From Actinomycetes bacterium (GTDB taxonomy: Bacteria > Actinomycetota > Acidimicrobiia > Spongiisociales > UBA5794), in the NCBI GenBank assembly GCA_023336855.1, contig JAMBLK010000048.1, forward strand, positions 1 through 5,917: 5,917 bases of DNA. The letters are read 5' to 3'. The notes beneath the pieces were generated by a model that was given only the letters and a program-made list of their open reading frames with translations, did not search any database and was not told the origin of the DNA. Both the position numbers and the translations under genes were made by a program. Positions 1-4,944 of the stretch are shown here, one piece after another; the first letter of the stretch is position 1, and every line of letters starts with the position of its first letter.

Positions 1-755
1 AGAAGAACCACGCTGATGGCGCCTGCGGCGATGCAGTAGATACCGAATGGCGCGAGGCCCACTCGTCCCAGGACGCGGATCAGGAACGCAATCGCCCAGT
101 AGCCGACGACGGCGGCGACGGCCATGCCGGCGATCGTCGAAGCTGTGATGCCACCACCGTCTGAGATGGCCTTGGCGACCGACAACAGGCCGGCACTGGC
201 GATCACCGGAATTCCGAGAAGGAAGGCGAACCTGGCTGCTTCGACCCGATCCATGCCACGAGCGAGGCCGGCGGAGATCGTCATCCCGGAGCGGGAGACA
301 CCGGGGATGAGAGCCAGGGATTGAGCGAGACCGATGATCCCGGAGTCCTTTGGATCCAGCCCCTCGGCCGTTCTGTCCCCACGCCGGAGTGCCGTTGTCG
401 CGAGCAAGACGACGCCGGTCATGATGAGCATGATCGCGACCGTCGTCGGTCGCTCGACGAGTTCTTCGAGCTTGCTCTCGAACGCCAGGCCGAGGACCAC
501 GGCCGGAACGGTTCCGATCGCGATGATCGTCATCATGCGCCGACCGGCACGATCGAACCGAGCCATCCGTACGAGGTCGGTGCGGTAGTAGAGGAGCACG
601 GCGAAGAGCGTGCCGAGATGCAGCACCGCCACCGTCGTGAGATCAGGCGCTTCGCGTCCGAGAAGCGCTGGTATGAGAACGAGATGGCCGCTGGAAGAGA
701 TCGGGAGGAACTCGGTCAATCCTTGGACCGCCCCCCAGAAGATGGCATCGAGCAT
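1..755 (-). CDS. uppP: Undecaprenyl-diphosphatase UppP (BacA), C-terminus cut by window edge
   Basis: UppP is an integral membrane enzyme that dephosphorylates undecaprenyl diphosphate, recycling the lipid carrier for peptidoglycan and other wall polymers; excess gives bacitracin resistance. I read 251 codons on the minus strand from ATG at 755-753 to the window edge with no stop. The family is usually about 255-280 residues, so only a short tail is missing. Visible signatures are QGLTEFLPISSSGH at residues 11-24, which is the (E/Q)xxxE motif with Q11 and E15 plus H24, and PGVSRSGMTI at 151-160 with the catalytic arginine at 155. Several hydrophobic helices (about 76-92, 106-122, 176-195, 207-230) fit the family topology. 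The start is chosen because MLDAIFWGAVQGLTEF matches the normal N-terminus; the upstream AGG-type ribosome site is weak. It follows the SAF-domain gene in the same direction across 137 bases and may or may not share its transcript. Family assignment is secure. Confidence 0.96.
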   Translation of the reverse strand, partial: MLDAIFWGAVQGLTEFLPISSSGHLVLIPALLGREAPDLTTVAVLHLGTLFAVLLYYRTDLVRMARFDRAGRRMMTIIAIGTVPAVVLGLAFESKLEELVERPTTVAIMLIMTGVVLLATTALRRGDRTAEGLDPKDSGIIGLAQSLALIPGVSRSGMTISAGLARGMDRVEAARFAFLLGIPVIASAGLLSVAKAISDGGGITASTIAGMAVAAVVGYWAIAFLIRVLGRVGLAPFGIYCIAAGAISVVL

Positions 756-851
756 CCTGCCAGCCTAGAAGGGTCGGAGAAAGCCCCTGGTCCGCAGGGC
801 GAACGGGGGACAGGCAAGAGCCGCCAGCCGCCAGCAAGACACAGGATGCTC

Positions 852-877
852 TACCGGATACCGGATACCGGATACCG
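852..877. repeat. 7-base tandem repeat (TACCGGA, about 3.7 copies)
   Basis: Three perfect copies of TACCGGA followed by a partial TACCG, in the spacer between the SAF-domain gene and uppP. On the minus strand it reads as repeated GGTATCC. No coding sequence covers it. It sits directly beside a GC hairpin. Short intergenic tandem repeats of this kind can vary in copy number between strains; a function is not evident. Confidence 0.85.
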
Positions 878-891
878 CCGCCGGAGGCGGC
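877..891 (-). terminator. Small GC hairpin just after the SAF gene stop codon
   Basis: GCCGCC (877-882) and GGCGGC (886-891) form a perfect 6-base-pair stem with a 3-base loop. It starts one base beyond the TAG stop (893-895) of the minus-strand SAF gene. Position suggests a terminator or 3'-end stabiliser. There is no T tract after it on the minus strand, only the GGTATCC repeat, so an intrinsic terminator is doubtful. Confidence 0.3.
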
Positions 892-892
892 C

Positions 893-1411
893 CTACGGAT
901 CAAGGAGCACGATGAGGGTTCCATCTCTTGAGGCGATCGCCACGACGGCTGCGTAGGCCGGGGGGACGGCGACCAGACCGGAGTCCGAGAACGACAGGAG
1001 CTCATCCCCGGCGACGGATACGACGATGCCGTCGGTCTCGAAGCTTGTTTCGATCCCCACCAGTCGGACGCGAGTGCCGGGAACCGCCACGCTCGGGAGC
1101 GGAACAGGGACGGACCACCACCCATCCGGAATCAACGACACGCCGGACACCGCCGACGGAACGATGGGTTCCCCTGCGGCGACGTCCCGCGATGCGATCG
1201 GGTCGGTCAGGTCGGGCACCTCCATCGCGCCTTCCGGGATGCTGCGCCACACGACCTGGGAGTCGCTGATCGGTGTTCCGGCTGCGATCGCCGTCGAGGC
1301 GAACGGGTACAGGATCTGGACGCTGCCCCTCAGGTCCCAGAGGAGCGCTGCGACCACGATCGCTGCGGCGACAGCCCATCTGATGTACGGAGGTCGGGTC
1401 AACCAGAACAC
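893..1411 (-). CDS. Membrane-anchored SAF-domain protein (CpaB/RcpC-like)
   Basis: The product is 172 residues: a short cytoplasmic start, one transmembrane helix (about 12-26, AVAAAIVVAALLW) and a probably extracytoplasmic domain. Residues about 38-88 look like a SAF domain: a hydrophobic strand, AAGTPISDSQVVWRSIPEG, then DPIASRDVAAGEPIVPSAV. This pattern is typical of CpaB/RcpC proteins of Flp pilus assembly and of small SAF proteins common in actinomycetes. CpaB proteins are longer and sit in tad/flp clusters; none of those genes is here, so a pilus role is not supported. The downstream half (about 98-172) is a beta-rich region ending in VAIASRDGTLIVLLDP. The start is GTG at 1411, because an in-frame TGA lies immediately upstream; no Shine-Dalgarno is visible but a TACAGT box lies 6 bases away. 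The substrate or partner is unknown. Confidence 0.75.
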   Translation of the reverse strand: MFWLTRPPYIRWAVAAAIVVAALLWDLRGSVQILYPFASTAIAAGTPISDSQVVWRSIPEGAMEVPDLTDPIASRDVAAGEPIVPSAVSGVSLIPDGWWSVPVPLPSVAVPGTRVRLVGIETSFETDGIVVSVAGDELLSFSDSGLVAVPPAYAAVVAIASRDGTLIVLLDP

Positions 1412-1417
1412 TCATCG

Positions 1418-1423
1418 ACTGTA
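1418..1423 (-). promoter_or_regulatory. Candidate -10 box for a leaderless SAF transcript
   Basis: On the minus strand TACAGT lies 6 bases before the GTG at 1411. It fits the TAnnnT form of actinobacterial -10 boxes, and the spacing would place the transcription start at or next to the start codon. No ribosome site is visible, consistent with leaderless translation. The box lies within a pair of ATCGACT direct repeats (1414-1420 and 1423-1429). I see no convincing -35. Confidence 0.4.
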
Positions 1424-1465
1424 TCGACTCAAACGCATCTCGGGAAGGGGTCTGAATCACGAGAT

Positions 1466-1537
1466 CCCCCCCCGTGGTCTCCTTACGCAAGCAGGGGGAA
1501 TGGTGGGGGGCCTGCGTTCGGTTGTCCACGGGGAGGG
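1466..1537. other. Long inverted repeat with poly-C/poly-G arms
   Basis: The left arm (1466-1477) is eight C residues followed by GTGG, and the right arm (1526-1537) is CCACGGGGAGGG. They pair over 12 positions with one C-A mismatch. The 48-base loop can itself pair ACGCA (1485-1489) with TGCGT (1513-1517). It lies in the divergent spacer between the SAF gene and plsY. Whether it is transcribed is unknown; it could be an upstream terminator-like structure, a regulator site or chance in a G/C-rich spacer. Confidence 0.45.
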
Positions 1538-1573
1538 AAGTCTTACCCCCATTCTTGCGCGTAGATTGGCTTT

Positions 1574-1613
1574 GGGGAAGAAACTTCGCGTCGACACGCG
1601 CATAAACTTCCCC
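1574..1613 (+). other. Nested hairpin directly upstream of plsY
   Basis: GGGGAAG (1574-1580) pairs with CTTCCCC (1607-1613), and inside it CGCGT (1587-1591) pairs with ACGCG (1596-1600) around a CGAC loop, giving 12 base pairs separated by a 6x6 internal loop. It ends 2 bases before the plsY GTG. If transcribed it would occlude initiation; if the mRNA is leaderless it would instead be a DNA element overlapping the promoter. Confidence 0.45.
1603..1608 (+). promoter_or_regulatory. Candidate -10 box for a leaderless plsY transcript
   Basis: TAAACT fits TAnnnT and ends 7 bases before the GTG at 1616, so transcription could begin at the start codon. No Shine-Dalgarno precedes that GTG. A clear -35 is not seen. 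It overlaps the right side of the nested hairpin, so the two readings compete. Confidence 0.35.
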
Positions 1614-1615
1614 GG

Positions 1616-2218
1616 GTGGATGTGTTCGCACCGTTTATAGTCGCCTATCTCATCGGATCGATCGATTTCGGGGTCATCGTGCCCCGGATGCTCGGCGTCG
1701 ACATCTACACAACGGGCAGCGGCAACCCGGGAACGTCCAACGTCATGCGGTCGCTCGGCAAGGGCCCTGCGGCCCTTGTTCTCCTCGGTGATGGTGCCAA
1801 AGGTGCGGTTGCCGCGGCGATCGGTGTGGCCTGGGCGACGATCGTCAGCAACACGGCCTCGGTCGAGACGCTTGCCTTAGCGTGCGCGTTTGCAGCCGTC
1901 CTGGGACATGTTGCGCCGATCTGGCACCGGTTCCGTGGTGGACGGGGTGTCGCCACAGCGATCGGTGCGGCTATCTATCTCGCACCGATCTTCGGTATTG
2001 TGATGGCCGTGATCTGGCTTGTCGTCACCCTCGTGCTCAAGGTGGCATCCGTTGCCTCTCTGGGAGCGATGGTGCTCTACGTGCCGGGCTTCGCCCTCTC
2101 CGGCTACCGGGGTTGGTCTCTCGCTTGGGCCGCTGCCATCGCGGTGCTCGTCGTCGTGCGCCATGCCCCGAACATTCGTCGACTCGCTTCTGGATCAGAA
2201 CGGTCGGTCACCGGATGA
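1616..2218 (+). CDS. plsY: Glycerol-3-phosphate acyltransferase PlsY
   Basis: PlsY transfers the acyl group from acyl-phosphate to glycerol-3-phosphate, making lysophosphatidate, the first step of membrane phospholipid synthesis, in the cytoplasmic membrane. The product is 200 residues, the usual length. All three family motifs are visible: GSGNPGTSN at 34-42, GHVAPIWHRFRGGRGVAT at 97-114 (R110 where the family usually has lysine), and RHAPNIRRLASGSE at 182-195. Hydrophobic helices lie around 3-22, 52-78, 84-100, 115-141, 145-161 and 168-182. The early segment reads GSIDFG where GSIPFG is common, a small departure. The chosen start is GTG at 1616; a second GTG at 1622 is in frame and possible. 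The gene heads the operon and overlaps moeA by 4 bases (ATGA), so its expression is probably coupled with molybdenum cofactor genes. PlsX, the usual acyl-phosphate source, is not in the window. Confidence 0.95.
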   Translation: MDVFAPFIVAYLIGSIDFGVIVPRMLGVDIYTTGSGNPGTSNVMRSLGKGPAALVLLGDGAKGAVAAAIGVAWATIVSNTASVETLALACAFAAVLGHVAPIWHRFRGGRGVATAIGAAIYLAPIFGIVMAVIWLVVTLVLKVASVASLGAMVLYVPGFALSGYRGWSLAWAAAIAVLVVVRHAPNIRRLASGSERSVTG

Positions 2219-3456
2219 TGCGACCGCTCGAGGAGATGCAGGCCGAGGTGCTGAACAGCATGCCGCTGCTCGACGAAGTCGAGGTGGACTTCGCAGATGC
2301 GATCGGTGCGGTTCTCTCACGAGATGTCAATGCCCCGGATGATCTCCCCGGATTCGAGAACGCTGCGATGGATGGATTCGCCGTGATCGCGGCCGACACA
2401 ACGAACCCACCGATGGATCTCAAGGTCGTGGACGACGTGGCGGCAGGGGCCGTGCCGTCGGTCGCACTCACGAGCGGCACGGTCGCGAGGATCATGACGG
2501 GAGCTCCGATCCCTGGGGGTGCCGATGCGATCGTCCCGGTCGAGGTGACGGAGGAGACTGAGGCCGACTCTGTCCGGATCATGGAAGAGGCTGCCGTCGG
2601 CGACCACATCCGTCCCGCGGGAGGAAACGTCCGAGCCGGTACCAGGGTGTTCGATGCAGGGCTGAGGATGCGGGCGGCTCACGCTTCGGTGATGGCATCG
2701 ATGGGGATACGCCCCATAGTTCGCCGACGGCCGGTCGTCGCAATGATGTCGACCGGTGATGAACTTGTTCCGCCGTCAACTCCGAGTCTCGCGAGGGGTG
2801 CGATCCGCGACTCGAATCGGACACTCATGAAGGGTCTGCTGGAGGATCTCGGGGCAGACGTCAGGGACTACGGCATCGTCAACGATGACGTGGGCACCTT
2901 CGAGACCGTCCTCGAAGAAGCCATGAGTGGCGCCGACGCGATCGTGACGAGCGGTGGCGTGTCGATGGGCGCCTATGACATCGTCAAGCTCGCGTTGCGA
3001 GATCGAGGCACGGTCGGATTCTGGAAAGTCGCCATGCAGCCGGGGAAACCACTCGGATTCGGAACCGTTGGTGACGTTCCATTCTTCGGTCTGCCGGGGA
3101 ACCCGGTCTCGGTCTTCGTCTCGTTCGAGCAGTTCATGCGGCCCGCGCTTCTTGCCATGATGGGCGCCGACCGTCTCTACCGCGAGCGCATCGAGGGTGT
3201 TCTCGATGATGGTGCAGATACCAACTCCGAGAAGACCGTGTTCCTTCGTGTCTCAACCGCACGCCACACCGATGGTCGAGTGCATGCCCGCAAGTCGGGT
3301 GGACAATCATCGAACGTCCTGTCGGCGCTCGCGTTCGCCGATGCTCTCGCCGTCGTGCCCGCCGGAGTCGGTCGCGTCGAGCCGGGAGGTACCGTGGAAC
3401 TCGAAATGATCCACTGGCCCGAAGCGAGAAGCCGCAGGGAGGTACTCGGTGACTGA
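2215..3456 (+). CDS. moeA: Molybdopterin molybdenumtransferase MoeA (gephyrin/Glp family)
   Basis: MoeA inserts molybdate into adenylylated molybdopterin, the last step common to molybdenum cofactor synthesis, in the cytosol. The product is 413 residues, full length. Signatures in order are LPGFENAAMDGFAV at 44-57 (the aspartate of MDG is D53; alanine replaces the usual serine before it), IMTGAPIPGGADAIVPVE at 93-110, MSTGDEL at 178-184, SGGVSMGAYD at 246-255, KVAMQPGKPLGFG at 271-283 and GLPGNPVSVF at 292-301, followed by the C-terminal domain IV. The residues tied to catalysis are kept, so enzymatic function is likely. Translation starts at ATG 2215, inside the plsY stop; ATG 2218 is next and in frame. 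There is no good ribosome site, which implies coupling. In Corynebacterium a MoeA paralogue (Glp) also binds FtsZ and a membrane receptor GLPR, and a GLPR/SepX-like gene lies downstream here, so a second role is possible but unproven. Confidence 0.96.
   Translation: MMRPLEEMQAEVLNSMPLLDEVEVDFADAIGAVLSRDVNAPDDLPGFENAAMDGFAVIAADTTNPPMDLKVVDDVAAGAVPSVALTSGTVARIMTGAPIPGGADAIVPVEVTEETEADSVRIMEEAAVGDHIRPAGGNVRAGTRVFDAGLRMRAAHASVMASMGIRPIVRRRPVVAMMSTGDELVPPSTPSLARGAIRDSNRTLMKGLLEDLGADVRDYGIVNDDVGTFETVLEEAMSGADAIVTSGGVSMGAYDIVKLALRDRGTVGFWKVAMQPGKPLGFGTVGDVPFFGLPGNPVSVFVSFEQFMRPALLAMMGADRLYRERIEGVLDDGADTNSEKTVFLRVSTARHTDGRVHARKSGGQSSNVLSALAFADALAVVPAGVGRVEPGGTVELEMIHWPEARSRREVLGD
3436..3442 (+). promoter_or_regulatory. 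Strong ribosome binding site for moaC
   Basis: AGGGAGG lies 6 bases before the GTG at 3449, inside the end of moeA. It fixes the moaC start at that GTG and explains the 8-base overlap. Confidence 0.75.
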
Positions 3457-3922
3457 CGAACTGACTCATCTCGACGATGCAGGGAACGTACGCATGGTCG
3501 ACGTGGGGGAGAAGGCAGTGACTGCTCGCCGAGCCGTTGCGGAAGCAACCGTGAGGATGGACGGGTCGACCCGTGACCGCTTGTTCACCGGCGACCTGCC
3601 AAAAGGCGACGCCATCGCAACCGTGAGGATCGCAGCGATCCAAGGAGCGAAGCTGACGTCCTCGCTGGTGCCCCTCTGCCACCCCCTCTTCGTCGAATCG
3701 CTCACCGTTTCGGTCGATCCCGTCGAGGCTGGTGCGACGATCACCGTCACAGCAACCGTGACCGCGAAGACCGGTGTCGAGATGGAAGCGATGACAGGAG
3801 CGGCGATCGGCGCTGTGGCGCTCTACGACATGATCAAGGGCATCGATCGGAGCGCTGAGATCGAGAGCGTCCGTCTGCTCGAGAAATCCGGCGGCCGATC
3901 CGGGGAGTGGCACCGTGAGTGA
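3449..3922 (+). CDS. moaC: Cyclic pyranopterin monophosphate synthase MoaC
   Basis: MoaC converts the 3',8-cyclo-GTP product of MoaA into cyclic pyranopterin monophosphate in the first stage of molybdenum cofactor synthesis. The product is 157 residues, typical for the family, which forms hexamers. The conserved core is complete: LPKGDAIATVRIAAIQGAK (50-68) with K52, LVPLCHPL (73-80) with H78, GVEMEAMTGA (109-118) with E111 and E113, and LYDMIKGID (125-133) with D127 and K130. These match the residues described as catalytic in E. coli MoaC (K51, H77, E112, E114, D128, K131). The N-terminus begins with a typical HLDDAGNVRMVDVG segment. GTG start with AGGGAGG upstream; it overlaps moeA by 8 bases and mog by 8, so the three are surely co-translated. 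The partner MoaA is not in this window. Confidence 0.97.
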   Translation: MTDELTHLDDAGNVRMVDVGEKAVTARRAVAEATVRMDGSTRDRLFTGDLPKGDAIATVRIAAIQGAKLTSSLVPLCHPLFVESLTVSVDPVEAGATITVTATVTAKTGVEMEAMTGAAIGAVALYDMIKGIDRSAEIESVRLLEKSGGRSGEWHRE

Positions 3923-4403
3923 CCGTACCGCCGCGGTTGTGACCGTGTCTGACCGCGTTTCTGCCGGCCGGGCCGAAGATCGATCCGGACCCACAGCCGT
4001 CGCCCTCCTCGAGTCGGCGGGGATCCGCGTCGTCGAATGCCGGGTGATCCCGGACGGTGTGGAGTCTGTCTCTGACGTCCTCTCCGAACTGGCAGGTTCT
4101 GTCGATCTCGTGATCACGACGGGGGGAACCGGACTCACAGCCCGAGACCTGACTCCTGAGGGCACGAAGGCAGTTCTCGACCGCGAGGCCCCTGGATTGG
4201 CGGAGGCGATGCGGGCGGCGACCTTCGGTAAGAACGCCCACGGAATGCTCTCCCGGGGGGTCGCAGGAACGATCGATCAGACGCTCGTGGTCAACCTTCC
4301 CGGGTCCGTGAAGGGTGTCGAAGAGTCCCTCGCGGTGATCCTTCCAGCCCTGACCCACGGATTGGAGTTGCTAGTAAGCGGGTTTTCGGACCACAATGCA
4401 TAG
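3915..4403 (+). CDS. mog: Molybdopterin adenylyltransferase (Mog/MoaB family)
   Basis: This enzyme activates molybdopterin by adenylylation, giving the substrate that MoeA uses for metal insertion. The 162-residue product is a single MoCF-binding domain: AAVVTVSDRVSAG at 6-18, TTGGTGLTARDLTPEGT at 68-84 (the GGTG loop and the aspartate of ARDLTPE), and VVNLPGSVKGVEES at 125-138. These are the usual signatures of the Mog/MoaB/gephyrin-G domain family. Mog and MoaB are hard to tell apart by sequence alone; the placement beside moeA and moaC supports the adenylyltransferase role. The GTG start at 3915 overlaps the moaC stop (GTGAGTGA) with GGGGAG 7 bases upstream. With MoeA it makes a two-protein split version of what gephyrin and Cnx1 carry as one chain. 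Confidence 0.93.
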   Translation: MSDRTAAVVTVSDRVSAGRAEDRSGPTAVALLESAGIRVVECRVIPDGVESVSDVLSELAGSVDLVITTGGTGLTARDLTPEGTKAVLDREAPGLAEAMRAATFGKNAHGMLSRGVAGTIDQTLVVNLPGSVKGVEESLAVILPALTHGLELLVSGFSDHNA

Positions 4404-4405
4404 TT

Positions 4406-4466
4406 CACTAGTGGGTAAATACTTCGAAGTGGCCGGATTCGGGCCTACGCTCGATCCAGCGCTGGA
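4406..4466. promoter_or_regulatory. Cluster of three perfect palindromes before the SepX-like gene
   Basis: CACTAGTG (4406-4413), ACTTCGAAGT (4421-4430) and TCCAGCGCTGGA (4455-4466) are each perfect palindromes of 8, 10 and 12 bases in the 72-base gap between mog and the next gene. The second overlaps a possible -35 and the third overlaps the GGAG ribosome site. They are candidate operators for dimeric regulators. Their sequences differ from each other, so they are not repeats of one site. Confidence 0.35.
4423..4451 (+). promoter_or_regulatory. Weak candidate promoter for the right operon
   Basis: TTCGAA (4423-4428) and TACGCT (4446-4451) are spaced by 17 bases. The start codon at 4476 with GGAG at 4464-4467 would then have a short leader of about 18 bases. 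Matches to consensus are only partial, so read-through from mog is equally possible. Confidence 0.28.
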
Positions 4467-4475
4467 GTACAACTG

Positions 4476-4940
4476 ATGGGCATCATCTTTTTCATCCTCA
4501 TCGCGGGGGCGTGGGCGGCATTTCTGCTGCCCTCGTTTTTCGATCATCGTCGGGAGAACCCGCGGGCAACGACCCGTGCGTTCGCGCGCTCGAAAGAGAA
4601 GCTGGCCAACGTCACCACCGCCCAAGTAGGCAGCCCTGCGTACGCCCAGCATCACGCCCAAATGCGGCGGCAGCGGATCTTCATCGCTCTGCTCGTGACC
4701 GCCCTTGTCTCGCTCGTGATCGCTGTTCTCCGGACGAGCATCACCTGGCTCGCCATCACCATCGTCGTCGACATGGCGGTCGGTGGTTACGTGGCCATGA
4801 TCCTCGCCGCAAGGCAGCCCAAGACGGTACGGCGGGCACCGGTCGTTCAGATCCCGACGTCGATCGCAGCCGGCCCAACGACTGCTGCGGATCTCGAACT
4901 CGAAGAGGCGCCGCCCACGGTTCGCGTCATCGCCGGCTGA
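4476..4940 (+). CDS. Small three-helix membrane protein resembling SepX/GLPR (division-associated)
   Basis: The product is 154 residues. Helix 1 is residues 3-21 (FFILIAGAWAAFLLP), followed by a basic stretch HRRENPRATTRAFARSKEK (24-42) and a soluble segment to about 67. A helical hairpin follows at about 68-85 and 88-110, then a basic stretch (RQPKTVRR) and an acidic, proline-containing tail. The positive-inside rule puts the N-terminus outside and both soluble parts in the cytosol. The opening pattern (small hydrophobic helix with GAWAAFLLP, then an arginine-rich strip) and the helix hairpin match what I know of actinobacterial SepX (Streptomyces septation) and GLPR (receptor of the MoeA-like Glp in Corynebacterium; Rv0996 in M. 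tuberculosis lies near moeA1). Gene order moeA-moaC-mog then this gene supports the match. It is shorter than those relatives. The ATG has GGAG 8 bases upstream. Homology is inferred from architecture and context, not alignment. Confidence 0.65.
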   Translation: MGIIFFILIAGAWAAFLLPSFFDHRRENPRATTRAFARSKEKLANVTTAQVGSPAYAQHHAQMRRQRIFIALLVTALVSLVIAVLRTSITWLAITIVVDMAVGGYVAMILAARQPKTVRRAPVVQIPTSIAAGPTTAADLELEEAPPTVRVIAG

Positions 4941-4944
4941 CATT

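Noticed and set aside
852..877. Possible CRISPR-type repeat.
   Set aside because: The units are 7 bases, directly adjacent and without spacers, and no cas genes are present.
321..956. Long plus-strand reading frame opposite uppP.
   Set aside because: It is antisense to a clear UppP sequence, rich in R/D/E/H as expected of a shadow frame, and matches no family pattern.
1522..1530. TTGTCCACG resembles a DnaA box (one mismatch to TTGTCCACA).
   Set aside because: A single near-match without other boxes, an AT-rich region or dnaA/dnaN nearby does not support an origin; it also falls in the arm of an inverted repeat.
1882..2214. Upstream extension of the moeA frame within plsY.
   Set aside because: MoeA similarity begins at MMRPLEEMQAEVL; the extension overlaps plsY and has cysteine/arginine-rich shadow composition.
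3134..4165. Long minus-strand reading frame (343 codons) across moeA, moaC and mog.
   Set aside because: It lies opposite three well-supported genes and has the low-complexity composition of an antisense frame in GC-rich DNA.
4431..4445. GGCC...GGCC stem as a mog terminator.
   Set aside because: Only four base pairs with a 7-base loop and no T tract follow, which is too weak to call.
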